Positions 8,481-16,357 of a DNA stretch of 64,000 nucleotides are shown in pieces. A program made the translations under genes and the position numbers. Source of the DNA: JAKBEU01 sp036172095 (GTDB lineage: Bacteria > Patescibacteriota > Microgenomatia > UBA1406 > GWC2-37-13); the NCBI GenBank assembly GCA_036172095.1, contig JAVHSH010000012.1, positions 62,001 to 126,000 of the forward strand. Direction: 5' to 3'. The notes beneath the pieces are model-generated. The model had not been told where the DNA came from, did not search any database, and saw only the letters and a list, made by a program, of their open reading frames with translations. Within the stretch, counting starts at the first letter, position 1, and every line of letters starts with the position of its first letter.

Positions 8481-8563
8481 CCGGGGTGGCGAAATTGGCA
8501 GACGCGCAGGTTTTAGGAACCTGTTCCCGTAAGGGATTGGAGGTTCAAGTCCTCTCCCCGGCA
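8480..8563 (+). tRNA. tRNA-Leu(UAG)
   Basis: Class II tRNA with a 7-bp acceptor stem (GCCGGGG / CCCCGGC), a D-arm, an anticodon stem CAGGT/ACCTG around loop TTTAGGA (anticodon TAG, reads CUA), a long variable arm and T-loop TTCAAGT. The discriminator is A at 8563, and CCA is not encoded (bases ACCG follow). Intact, unlike the fragment 300 bp upstream. Confidence 0.95.
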
Positions 8564-8647
8564 CCGATTGGCTTTCAGCTATTTGCTTTTAGCCATTAGT
8601 TCAAAAAAAAGTCAGATAGCATTTATTAATATTTTTTACAATCAGTT

Positions 8648-9370
8648 ATGTCTACAGAACCTCAGTATAAACGCGTTCTTCTTAAACTTACCGGTGAACT
8701 GTTCGGGAATTCGGAAACACATAAAGGCCTTGATTTCACAGCCATCCAAAAAATCGCAGAGTATGTTGTTACTTTACAAAAAAAGTCACACATTGAAATC
8801 GCGATTGTCGTGGGAGCGGGCAATCTTTTTCGAGGACGGGAAGTGATGAATACAGGCGCAGATAAAGCGGCTGCGGATTACATTGGTATGTTGGGAACAG
8901 TCATGAATGCACTTGCACTCCAGGAAGAGATTGAACGCGCAGGGGGAATAACACGCGTCATGTCGGAAGTCATGGTCCAGTCAGTATGTGAACCGTTCGT
9001 CAGAAGAAAAGCTATTCGACATCTTGAAAAGGGAAGAATTGTCATTTTGGGAGGCGGAACTGGAAGCCCATTCTTTACAACAGATTCTGCAGCTGCGCTT
9101 AAAGCGGCAGAACTGAGCTGTAGCGTCGTTTTGAAAGGAAGTAATGTCGATGGAGTCTATACGGCAGATCCCAAAAAGAATAAGGATGCACGACTCTATA
9201 AAAAACTCAGCTATCAAGAAGCACTCGAGCAAGGATTGACCGTCATGGATAACACAGCGTTTGCATTATGCCAGAGAGAAAAAATCAAAGTTATCGTATT
9301 CAACCTAAACTCACTCGATAACATCGAGAAGATCATTTATGGAGAAGCGATTGGGACACTGATTGAATAA
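8648..9370 (+). CDS. pyrH: UMP kinase
   Basis: Amino-acid-kinase-fold enzyme phosphorylating UMP to UDP with ATP, the step after the pyrF product made by the operon at 49-57 kb. Motifs in order: VLLKLTGELFG (residues 10-20), VVGAGNLFRGRE (about 58-69, usually GGGNxxRG), VMSEVMVQSV, ILGGGTGSPFFTTDSAAALKA (about 137-157) and VDGVYTADPKK. Its 240 residues are the normal length. A TACAAT hexamer lies 5 nt before the ATG, suggesting a leaderless message. It is not linked to tsf or frr as in many bacteria. Confidence 0.96.
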   Translation: MSTEPQYKRVLLKLTGELFGNSETHKGLDFTAIQKIAEYVVTLQKKSHIEIAIVVGAGNLFRGREVMNTGADKAAADYIGMLGTVMNALALQEEIERAGGITRVMSEVMVQSVCEPFVRRKAIRHLEKGRIVILGGGTGSPFFTTDSAAALKAAELSCSVVLKGSNVDGVYTADPKKNKDARLYKKLSYQEALEQGLTVMDNTAFALCQREKIKVIVFNLNSLDNIEKIIYGEAIGTLIE

Positions 9371-9434
9371 AACTCTTTTATCATCTCATTATGCTCCGCG
9401 TTGAGTAAGTAATGTTTGAATATTTTAATGTGAT

Positions 9435-10139
9435 ATGGACGAGCTTATTTCTACTATTAACTCCCATGCCGATCCAGAAAAAGCAAAGCTCCTCGGGAGA
9501 TTCTTCAAAACAGGGAAGGGGCAATACGGAGAAGGCGACAAATTCTTAGGTATTATGGTCCCCGTTTCCCGGACTATCGCACGACAATTTTATTCACTTT
9601 CATTAAACGACGTTGAGCAGCTTTTGCACAATCCCGCCCATGAATGTAGGCTCATCGCTCTTATTATTCTAATTGCCCAATTCAAGAAGGGGAGTGAAGA
9701 ACAAAAGAAGGCTATTTTTGCACTTTACATGAAAAGTACTGATTATATAAATAACTGGGATTTAGTAGACCTCTCCGCACCAAACATAGTAGGAGAATAT
9801 CTTCTCAACAAAGATATAACGACGTTATATACATTCGCAAAATCATCCTCACTGTGGAAAAAAAGAATTTCTATATTGGCGTTGTTCACCGATATAAAAA
9901 ATGATCGTTTTGACAGGGCATTATCGATTGCTGAAATCCTCGTCAACGACTCACATGACCTTATCCATAAAGCTGTGGGATGGATGTTGCGGGAAATGGG
10001 GAAACGGGGAGGACTAAAAGAGGAGATGGGTTTCCTGAATAAGCATGCAGCAACTATGCCGCGAACAATGCTTCGCTATGCCATAGAACGCTTTCCGGAA
10101 GAAAAAAGACAATTTTACTTAAAGCTGAAAAATATTTAA
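9435..10139 (+). CDS. DNA alkylation repair protein (AlkD-like HEAT-repeat glycosylase)
   Basis: A 234-residue all-helical protein of the AlkC/AlkD family, which excises N3- and N7-alkylated purines. Supporting stretches: FFKTGKGQYGEGDKFLGI near the N-terminus, VPVSRTIARQF, a WDLVDLSAPNIVGEYLL segment (about 112-126) with the family's conserved Trp and Asp, SSLWKKRISILALF, and HDLIHKAVGWMLREMGKR (about 176-193). Soluble, with no signal peptide. Stands alone, 64 nt after pyrH; co-transcription is possible. Confidence 0.9.
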   Translation: MDELISTINSHADPEKAKLLGRFFKTGKGQYGEGDKFLGIMVPVSRTIARQFYSLSLNDVEQLLHNPAHECRLIALIILIAQFKKGSEEQKKAIFALYMKSTDYINNWDLVDLSAPNIVGEYLLNKDITTLYTFAKSSSLWKKRISILALFTDIKNDRFDRALSIAEILVNDSHDLIHKAVGWMLREMGKRGGLKEEMGFLNKHAATMPRTMLRYAIERFPEEKRQFYLKLKNI

Positions 10140-10176
10140 CTACCATAGTCTCCAGATTCTGTCACTCGTACTATCC

Positions 10177-10202
10177 CCCTCCTTCGCTAAAGCTACGGAA
10201 GG
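10177..10202. repeat. Short dispersed repeat, copy 1
   Basis: The 19-mer at 10177-10195 recurs in reverse complement at 45269-45287. Together with the bases that follow it forms an imperfect hairpin (CCTTCG ... CGGAAGG). It lies 37 nt after the alkD-like stop. It probably belongs to a family of small palindromic repeats. Confidence 0.7.
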
Positions 10203-10311
10203 GCAAGCCCGTCAGTGCTGTTTATCCCTCGAAGCCATATCATACACATCTTGGCGAAGTGGGACCGGGTGCCCTTTACTCGTGCCATCTGCTCCTTGGA
10301 TAAAAGTCTAA

Positions 10312-10426
10312 GCTCTCCCATGAAGCAATATATCAAAGCGCGTGACATTTGTACGGTGGCAATTTGGGGCAGGTGGGAAAAACGGATGTACAAGACGTCA
10401 CCGCTGATATATGCAAATGGGAGAGC
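10312..10426. other. Long imperfect hairpin, possible structured RNA
   Basis: The arms GCTCTCCCAT (10312-10321) and ATGGGAGAGC (10417-10426) are perfectly complementary. Pairing extends inward through ATATATCA/TGATATAT, GTGAC/GTCAC and TTGTAC/GTACAA with small internal loops. The 297-bp gap 10140-10436 has no convincing gene. The hairpin ends 10 nt after the stop of greA (minus strand), so it may be the greA 3' end or a separate small RNA; the strand is undecided. I see no SRP, tmRNA or RNase P signature. Confidence 0.5.
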
Positions 10427-10436
10427 GAAAGAATTA

Positions 10437-10892
10437 CTAACTTACAGAAAGAATTATGTAGCTTACTTTTCCCTGTGGCGTCATTACCTCAATCATTTCA
10501 TCTTTCATCCTTCCCATCATCGCCCTCCCAATAGGGGAGAAGCATGAAATTTTTCCTCGCATGAAATCAGATTCATATCCATCAACAATTGTTATTTCTT
10601 TTTTTTCTCCATTCTGTTCAATCACAACAACGCTTCCAATCCCAATTCGTCCATCACTTCGTTTTTGAGTGACCACGACATCTCTCATTATTTTGTTGAG
10701 AAATCGAATTCGTCCATCAATGCGGGAGAGCTTGCTTCGGGCGACTTTATAAGCGGCATTTTCAGATAGATCGCCCATCGCACGCGCGCTTTGTAGTTCG
10801 CTAATTGCTTCCACTCTATTTTTTTTAAGTAATGTAAGTTCTGCTTCTTTTTCATCAGACCCTTCTTGTGTTAACCGTATTATTTTCTTCAT
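10437..10892 (-). CDS. greA: Transcription elongation factor GreA/GreB family
   Basis: A 151-residue GreA-like factor that reactivates backtracked RNA polymerase by stimulating transcript cleavage. The N-terminal coiled-coil hairpin (about 1-75) carries the tip motif AMGDLSENAAYKVARSK with the acidic Asp and Glu that reach the active site. The C-terminal FKBP-like domain has GIGSVVVI and SPIGRAMMGR (relatives: SPLGRALLG). Slightly shorter than the usual 158. A TATAAT hexamer ends 6 nt upstream of the ATG, and the gene is divergent from the 10925 gene. Confidence 0.92.
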   Translation of the reverse strand: MKKIIRLTQEGSDEKEAELTLLKKNRVEAISELQSARAMGDLSENAAYKVARSKLSRIDGRIRFLNKIMRDVVVTQKRSDGRIGIGSVVVIEQNGEKKEITIVDGYESDFMRGKISCFSPIGRAMMGRMKDEMIEVMTPQGKVSYIILSVS

Positions 10893-10924
10893 ATAGTTAT
10901 TATATCCTTAATTTATAATATCCT

Positions 10925-11458
10925 ATGCACGCTCTCATTATTTCAACCAGCTCCGGCCCGAATAATATCCCTTCCTCGCTCCTTCCTATGAAGGGAAGAG
11001 CTGTCGTCGACTATCTTATAAGTGACATACTAGACCAAAAAGAATTTAATGGAATAACCGTTTTCACAACCGTAGAACTTTTTCCAATGCTTGAAAAACA
11101 TTTTTCCAATTCATTTCCGGATGCGGCGATACAGTTTACTACGAATATTCATAACACCCTAAAAACTCCTGAAGATCTTCTTGTTTGTGAGGGGAACGTG
11201 TATACATCTCTCAAAATGCAAGATTTTATCCGCGCCTATAAACAATTCAAGAGGATAACGATCGCCAGCTTCAAAGCAGAGGGTAAAGACTTATTTATCC
11301 CCTATTTTATTATTCCTCAACTTGAGGCTAAGTCATTATTTGGATACTCAGTGGAAAGTGCACCCTTCACCCTCGCATCTTTCCATGCCTGGCTTGAGGC
11401 TAAGAATACTCCTCCTTATGTCTTCAAAAGTGGGACAGGATTTTGTATATCCTTATAA
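10925..11458 (+). CDS. Small nucleotidyltransferase-like protein
   Basis: 177 residues. The N-terminus reads like a shortened sugar-phosphate nucleotidyltransferase (NTP_transferase fold): ALIISTSSGPNNIPSSLLPMKG followed by RAVVDYLISDIL matches the A-G-G-x-G-x-R-L-x-P-L ... K-P-x-x-x-Y plan, but the glycine-rich NTP loop is degenerate. LLVCEGNVYTSLKMQDFI resembles the region after the metal-binding Asp of these enzymes, with Glu instead of Asp. It may be a binding or regulatory homologue, not a catalyst. TATAAT lies 5 nt before the ATG (leaderless). Divergent from greA. Confidence 0.55.
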   Translation: MHALIISTSSGPNNIPSSLLPMKGRAVVDYLISDILDQKEFNGITVFTTVELFPMLEKHFSNSFPDAAIQFTTNIHNTLKTPEDLLVCEGNVYTSLKMQDFIRAYKQFKRITIASFKAEGKDLFIPYFIIPQLEAKSLFGYSVESAPFTLASFHAWLEAKNTPPYVFKSGTGFCISL

Positions 11459-11525
11459 CTGCTCCTTCTTAAGCGCAAACAAGGCTAAATAGCCATAATT
11501 AGTGGAAATTATGACTATCTTATAG

Positions 11526-11905
11526 TATAATTACAGAGTCCCCGCAAGGGGAGTGTATTAGAGAAAAAAACGGAGAAAAGCACTCCGTTTAGTATTGAAG
11601 ATACACGGAGTGGTACAAGGCGTACTGTTATGCAATCCGCATGATGACAGGCCTCATATCGAGGTAGAGCGCCAAGCACCTTGACAAGCTTTGAGAAATT
11701 GAGAAGTTAACACTTCTCTTTCTATCTCCCTCTAGTGCTCTTACGCTTAACTGCGTAATGGCTCTTGAGGCATCCACCGTGGACATAAAATAATTGTGCC
11801 CAATGTGGATGCTTTGAGGAAGAGGAGAATTAGAGAAAGGAGTTGTAAGAAACAGATTTTGTTGTACGTACGTAATGGCACATCAAACTAGACTTGGAGG
11901 ATTTG
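11526..11905 (+). other. Structured leader or small RNA upstream of the 11910 lipoprotein
   Basis: About 450 bp without a gene. A TATAAT at 11526-11531 would start a transcript near 11538. The stretch then holds a chain of hairpins: CCCC-gcaa-GGGG (11540-11551), CACTCCGT paired with ACGGAGTG, CCTC/GAGG, GAGAAGT-taac-ACTTCTC (11701-11718), TTACGC/GCGTAA (11750-11759 region) and GCATCCAC with GTGGATGC (about 11769-11811). The density of stems points to a structured RNA or regulatory leader. I find no T-box, tmRNA or RNase P consensus. Strong Shine-Dalgarno TTGGAGG sits just before the downstream ATG. Confidence 0.45.
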
Positions 11906-11909
11906 AACA

Positions 11910-12359
11910 ATGTTCATTAAGAATCTGTTGCGTAAGCGGTACGGTCGTTTGCTGTTCGTTGCTTTATGCTTGCTCGGTGTTGTGTTTACCATGGCGTGTA
12001 CTCTTGGTCCTTTGACAGTTGGTGGATGTAATGATGGTCCATACAATTGGGACAAAGATCGCCCTGGTGGTACGAATGGTGGTGAATGCCAAGATGCTAA
12101 CGGCAATCCTGCGGTCGCTGACTGCTGTTGCTTCGTTGCAAGTGCATCTGGGCTAACCCATGAACAAATCGGCACGTTGCGAATTGTTCGTGACTGGATG
12201 TTGAACCACATACCGGGATTCGATAAGGTGAACTATGCCTATCATACCGTTGTTGGTCCAAATACAGCTAACTTTCTTCGCTCTCACGTTTGGGCAAAGA
12301 ACTTAAGCCATAACATTCTGGTTCCCGTATCGGCGTTTTTCCACCTGTTCGTTAGGTAA
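11910..12359 (+). CDS. Lipoprotein with a CFIATAA-type C-terminal domain
   Basis: 149 residues. A basic start, hydrophobic stretch and Cys in VVFTMACTLG (about residue 30) form a signal peptide with a plausible lipobox. Then comes a short Gly/Asp/Cys-rich linker, and CCCFVASASGLTHEQ with RIVRDWMLNHIPGF matches the family that begins CF(I/V)ATAxYG and continues with R-x-FRD-x-xL, ending in a hydrophobic segment (LSHNILVPVSAFFHLF). This domain is usually found at the C-terminus of secreted proteins; its function is unknown. The gene is noticeably less AT-rich than its neighbours and has a strong SD and a long structured leader, signs of transfer or of special regulation. Confidence 0.7.
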   Translation: MFIKNLLRKRYGRLLFVALCLLGVVFTMACTLGPLTVGGCNDGPYNWDKDRPGGTNGGECQDANGNPAVADCCCFVASASGLTHEQIGTLRIVRDWMLNHIPGFDKVNYAYHTVVGPNTANFLRSHVWAKNLSHNILVPVSAFFHLFVR

Positions 12360-12555
12360 TCTGTAAATTTCACTCCTCTTTCTCGAGGCATCCCGAAACC
12401 AAGTTTGGTGAATAGCTTAACCGCTGACTGGTTTATTGCGAGTATGCTTCCAAGCATCTCTAACAGGCTTCCGCCTCTATACAATAAATCTTTCCAAACT
12501 TCTTTTCGCCAATTAACCATTATTATTTTGCAGCTATTTGTACTAGGATTAAAAG

Positions 12556-13419
12556 ATGACTTATCCGTTCCAATCACAGGAGTATCGGAGTCTGTTTAAA
12601 GAACATTTTATTACAGATCCAAAGTCTTGTGTGCAATTTGAAAATATTGAGTATGAACTCCTTCCCGATAAACGGGCGGTCCTCGTTGGCATGAAGCCTG
12701 TTTTGGGAGGTCAGGAAGTCACTGATTTTGGTATTGAAACAATAAATAATATTGAGTCAATCCATAAAGCATTAAAAGAGAAATATGCTATTCAAACCGT
12801 TCAATACGATTATATAAGAGAGGACTCGCCAGCATTTCAAACATTACAATCAACCGCTCAAAGTCCGGGAACCCAACAAGAAGTTTCGCCGAGTATTTCA
12901 CTTCCTTCTTCTTGGGAAGAATACTTAGAATCCCTTGAACGAACAGATAGGAAAGAGTTAAAGCGAAAGTTCAAACGGCTTGAAACAGTCCCTCATTTGT
13001 TCCATTATCCAGAAACACAAGCAGTCGAATCTGAATTTGCAGACTTTGTGAAGCTCCACAAACTATCCGACTTTGCAAAAGAAAAGTTCATGGCCGGTCC
13101 TATGGAATTATTCTTTAAAGAAGTTCTCACGCTTTCTATTCCAGGATGGACACAAAAAATAGCAACTCTTAAAATTAATGATATATCGGTTGCCTCTGTC
13201 TTCTTTTTTGAAAATGAGGACTCTCTTCTTCTCTATAATTCAGGCTACAATCCAGAACAAAAATATTATAGCGTTGGACTTCTCCTTATTGCCCAATTAA
13301 TTCACTATTCAATTAACAATAAAAAGAAAGTCTTTGATTTCCTTCGAGGAAATGAACGCTATAAATATGACCTGGGCGGAAAAGATGTAAAATTGTATAA
13401 GTTTGTATTCTTTCTATGA
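12556..13419 (+). CDS. GNAT-fold acetyltransferase of the CelD/BcsL type
   Basis: A 287-residue protein with the double-GNAT plan of CelD/BcsL and FemAB relatives, which acylate sugars or peptides for cell-surface polymers. The motif region LPSSWEEYLESLERTDRKEL (about 114-133, relatives: tWdeYlasLskk-R-elrR), FVKLHKLSDFAKEKF, KINDISVASVFFFENEDSLLLYNSGYNPEQKYYSVG and VFDFLRGNERYKYDLGG are the typical order. The acyl-donor substrate is unknown. It overlaps the glycosyltransferase gene by 4 nt (ATGA), so the two are translationally coupled and probably modify a surface glycan together. Confidence 0.82.
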   Translation: MTYPFQSQEYRSLFKEHFITDPKSCVQFENIEYELLPDKRAVLVGMKPVLGGQEVTDFGIETINNIESIHKALKEKYAIQTVQYDYIREDSPAFQTLQSTAQSPGTQQEVSPSISLPSSWEEYLESLERTDRKELKRKFKRLETVPHLFHYPETQAVESEFADFVKLHKLSDFAKEKFMAGPMELFFKEVLTLSIPGWTQKIATLKINDISVASVFFFENEDSLLLYNSGYNPEQKYYSVGLLLIAQLIHYSINNKKKVFDFLRGNERYKYDLGGKDVKLYKFVFFL

Positions 13420-14246
13420 AAATAGTTCTTGTAATTCCTACATATAAAAACGCTGAAGCGCTCAAAGATATTTTATCTCAACGACATATTAAAGACTTTA
13501 GTCATGTATATATATTGGATGACAAATCTGATGATGACGAGATAATAAAGTTTGCCTCAAAACATGTATCTGTTATCCCATCTACAAAACGTTTATTCGT
13601 TACTCCAAATAGAAATAGGATTCTCAACTATGATATTGGAGATATTCTTGTATATCTCGATTCAGATGCGCTTATAAAAACAGACACTGTTGTGAGTGTT
13701 CTTACCGATTCCTTTTCAAAGGATAAGCATCTAGGTATCCTGTCTGGTGAACTACGTCGACTCAATGGAGCTATCGAATGGTATTCATATGGAAAATTTT
13801 TAAGTCCATTTGATATGCAAAAGTTAGAAGCATATGTGACTATTGCTGAAAAAAATATTAATAATCAAGAACTTCAGGATCTTATCAAAAAACATGCGGG
13901 ACCATTATCATATGATCTCTGGTCGCTTGAAAAAGAACAGTATGTTGATTGGACATCTGGCGCTTTTTATGCCGTAAGAAGCTTCTTGTTCAAAAGTCTT
14001 GGTGGGTTTGATCCACAGTTTGTTATGTATCATGAAGAACCTGATTTATGTTTACGTGCAAAAAGATTAGGATACAATACTCTCTGGACACCAAAAATAA
14101 AGATTCTTCATAAAAAATTGGACAACGTAGGATCCAACGTCCGTAATTCGTTTATGCACCAATCAACGAAGCTCTGGTACAGAAAACATTTTTCAATCAA
14201 CGAAGATGTCTTCGATCGACTAGAAAATCTCACTCTCACTTCTTAA
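13416..14246 (+). CDS. Family 2 glycosyltransferase
   Basis: A 276-residue GT-A fold transferase moving a sugar from a nucleotide donor, probably to a cell-surface glycan. Motifs: VLVIPTYKNAEAL at the N-terminus, ILDDKSDDDE, GDILVYLDSDALI (metal-binding DxD-like, about residue 85-92) and the acceptor region SGAFYAVRSFL, LGGFDPQFVMYHEEPDLCLRAKRLG (catalytic base region). No membrane segment is present, so it would work at the inner membrane face. Coupled by an ATGA overlap to the CelD-like acetyltransferase. Confidence 0.9.
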   Translation: MKIVLVIPTYKNAEALKDILSQRHIKDFSHVYILDDKSDDDEIIKFASKHVSVIPSTKRLFVTPNRNRILNYDIGDILVYLDSDALIKTDTVVSVLTDSFSKDKHLGILSGELRRLNGAIEWYSYGKFLSPFDMQKLEAYVTIAEKNINNQELQDLIKKHAGPLSYDLWSLEKEQYVDWTSGAFYAVRSFLFKSLGGFDPQFVMYHEEPDLCLRAKRLGYNTLWTPKIKILHKKLDNVGSNVRNSFMHQSTKLWYRKHFSINEDVFDRLENLTLTS

Positions 14247-14250
14247 GGAC

Positions 14251-14595
14251 TTATTTCACCATAACCATCCCCAAATCAGCGTCATCAACTTTGCCATCCT
14301 TATTGAGATCAAGATCAAATACATATAATGGATTATCTCCATCTTTTGTCTTTCCGATTGTTGTGTTCCAGCATGGCTGTGACTTCTCACAATTGAGATG
14401 GGAACGGACGAGTTGTGCGTCTTCCGCGTCAACCGTACCGCTTCTGTCAATGTCTGCATAGTTCACAGCTGGAGTTGGAGCGACTTTTGTCGAGGTTGCT
14501 GAACGTAATAGAAATGAACCAAGATAGCCAAGTACGCCGAGAACAACAACTGCAATCACTAGTCCGATTATCATACCATTCGCTTTTTTATTCAT
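14251..14595 (-). CDS. Membrane-anchored dockerin/EF-hand-like protein
   Basis: 114 residues: one membrane helix (about 8-29), then two calcium-binding-type loops, YADIDRSGTVDAEDAQL (about 46-62) and FDLDLNKDGKVDDADLG (about 93-109). The D-x-D-x-D/S-G-x-V-x-x-x-D pattern repeated twice is that of type I dockerins, which bind cohesins, or of stand-alone EF hands. A Cys pair (CEKSQPC) between them may form a disulfide. No cohesin is visible in the window. Convergent with the glycosyltransferase gene (4-nt gap). Confidence 0.78.
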   Translation of the reverse strand: MNKKANGMIIGLVIAVVVLGVLGYLGSFLLRSATSTKVAPTPAVNYADIDRSGTVDAEDAQLVRSHLNCEKSQPCWNTTIGKTKDGDNPLYVFDLDLNKDGKVDDADLGMVMVK

Positions 14596-14696
14596 AGGAA
14601 TATAACAATAATTAATAGAGTAATTTGATTATAAACCTTCTTGACTAAAAACGCCATTTTGAACTTTACACTTTTAACTTCAGATATGCTACAGTT

Positions 14697-15728
14697 ATGG
14701 GTATGAAACGATACAAGAAACTTTTGTTTCAGGTAGGGATACTCTTTTTTATATGTGCTATCTTCATCTTCATCCTTGAACAGCAAAAAAAATTCATAAC
14801 CATCGATATCTCCAAACAGTATGAGAACAATAAAACGGTTGAGCTTTCGGGATTCGAACAGACAGAAAATTGGCAGGGTAATTATTCCTATGATTCAGGA
14901 CGTGTCCTTGAAGAGAAGACCAGCTTGACCTTGACCTCCTGGTATGGAAAGGAAACCACTATCCAAAAAGAAAGTAGATATGCATTGAAGGATGGATATA
15001 CAAAGGGATATATCTCGATCTTCGTTCCTGACAAAGAAAAGCTAAACAATCTCACATCCTTGAAATTAGTATTGATGAATGATAAACAAAAACAGGAGTA
15101 TGATCTCGCTTCTCAACTGAATGTCGGATGGAATAGAGCTGCCGTCGTCATACCATCATGGAAATATATTACCAACATAGCTTTTAATATTGTCTCGAAA
15201 AATGATGGAATAACGGAGGTCAATCTCGATAGATTTTGGATAGAGAATAGCACAAACTATACATCGGATATTATTGAGTCGAAAAGTAAGTCATTAAGTC
15301 TTCGGACAATAGGGGAGCGAACATATTTATTCGTGTCTTCAACTCAGATGGAAACGTTCCGATTCATTGATCCTGAAAAAATAAATCGCGGGTCCGTTAT
15401 CATATCACTGATACCAGAACATGGTAAAAAATTACAATTCTCGCTGAATGGCACAACAATTGAGATTGACACTGCCTATCCAAACGTATGCACTTTGAGT
15501 GCACTAAACAAGAAAGTAAAGAAAACTGTTTTAGGCTCTTCTAAAGCCCTAGATGATTTATATGTTTATTTAAAAGCAGAGCTTCGAAACAACAAGATTC
15601 TCTATTCAATCTCGAATAATGGAGTTACCTATGAGCAGTGCGGAATGCTGTCCACATCGGCCAACGTACCTATCAAGCTTGGACTTCAGGGATCATATCT
15701 TATCGACTCCTACTCAGTGGAATACTAA
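14697..15728 (+). CDS. Membrane-anchored extracellular protein, beta-sandwich-like
   Basis: 343 residues: a membrane helix near the N-terminus (about 9-26), then an exported domain rich in beta-strand patterns (for example ENWQGNYSYDSGRVLEE, then RAAVVIPSWKYITNIAFNI), as in jelly-roll or carbohydrate-binding sandwich domains. Two Cys in the C-terminal half (VCTLS and QCGML) could bond. I cannot name a family. The start at 14697 or at the Met two codons on (14703) are both possible; a TATGCT hexamer lies 6 nt before 14697. Followed by a 629-bp gap. Confidence 0.7.
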   Translation: MGMKRYKKLLFQVGILFFICAIFIFILEQQKKFITIDISKQYENNKTVELSGFEQTENWQGNYSYDSGRVLEEKTSLTLTSWYGKETTIQKESRYALKDGYTKGYISIFVPDKEKLNNLTSLKLVLMNDKQKQEYDLASQLNVGWNRAAVVIPSWKYITNIAFNIVSKNDGITEVNLDRFWIENSTNYTSDIIESKSKSLSLRTIGERTYLFVSSTQMETFRFIDPEKINRGSVIISLIPEHGKKLQFSLNGTTIEIDTAYPNVCTLSALNKKVKKTVLGSSKALDDLYVYLKAELRNNKILYSISNNGVTYEQCGMLSTSANVPIKLGLQGSYLIDSYSVEY

Positions 15729-16003
15729 ATATCATGTTTAGGGCATATCACCGAACTACACCTGGATACAGTTTTTCATGACGAATTATTACTTCTCAAT
15801 CCCCTATGAAATAAGGCGCTCCAACAGGGCGTCACACTAGATACATTCGTTAGCAGACAGTTCCCCCTAAGTGATAAAATCACTAAATGCATTTCTATCC
15901 GAAAGAATAAAATGGCTTACTAGAGCCCGCTTACATACGCCTACAAATACCAAGTAACAGGAGTAGATCTGTATATTTCAGACCCTATTTGTCTTCAATG
16001 CTC

Positions 16004-16032
16004 TTGACATTATTTTGTATGAGTCTTATCAT
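16004..16032 (+). promoter_or_regulatory. Consensus-like sigma-70 promoter in a gene-free region
   Basis: TTGACA (16004-16009), a 17-nt spacer and TATCAT (16027-16032). Transcription would begin near 16039, more than 300 nt before the next gene, so it could make a small RNA or a long leader for the dsbA-like gene. Confidence 0.55.
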
Positions 16033-16114
16033 GAACTTACTAGGCACGAAACACCCGAGGGACCGATATATATATAATGTGTATTTTTTGGTATATATAG
16101 ACCTATAGTAGTGC

Positions 16115-16139
16115 TAGCAGATAGTATTCTAATCTGCTA
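16115..16139 (+). other. Hairpin with perfect 8-bp arms
   Basis: TAGCAGAT (16115-16122) and ATCTGCTA (16132-16139) around a 9-nt loop, within the transcript expected from the promoter at 16004. No T-run follows, so it is not a classic terminator. Confidence 0.6.
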
Positions 16140-16357
16140 ATTCCCATATAATCGCTATTTAGACCGTCATAACAATACATTATTATACCTTACACTTCTA
16201 AAACCAGCATGATTAATATATGAATTATTATAAGGCTGCCGATAGTAAACATCACTAATGAGTGAGAAATATGCTTGTATTGGCCTATTGAGACAGCCCA
16301 TACCCATACATCAAATACCTCTTTACTATTAGATAATTTTGGTATAAACTCACTGGT

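Larger units (their letters stand above)
15729..16357. other. Non-coding interval with hairpins
   Basis: No convincing gene over 629 bp. It holds the inverted repeat AGTGAT-aaa-ATCACT (about 15870), a good promoter at 16004-16032, a perfect 8-bp-arm hairpin at 16115-16139 and the 13-mer TAGACCTATAGTA at 16098-16110, which also occurs in reverse in the non-coding region at 22816-22828. A 60-codon minus-strand frame (16190-16372) has a hydrophobic tail but overlaps the dsbA-like start and is not supported otherwise. Confidence 0.6.

Noticed and set aside
10312..10426. SRP (4.5S) RNA
   Set aside because: The conserved domain IV loop sequence of SRP RNA (GGAA/AGCAG type) is missing on both strands.
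11526..11905. tmRNA, RNase P RNA or T-box leader
   Set aside because: No tRNA-like ends, no RNase P consensus block and no T-box motif (TGGN) with specifier stem could be found.
12284..12577. 97-codon minus-strand frame with a GNAT-like phrase (SAVKLFTKLGFG)
   Set aside because: It overlaps both the CFIATAA lipoprotein end and the acetyltransferase start on the other strand, and the spacing before the phrase is too short for a GNAT fold; treated as chance.
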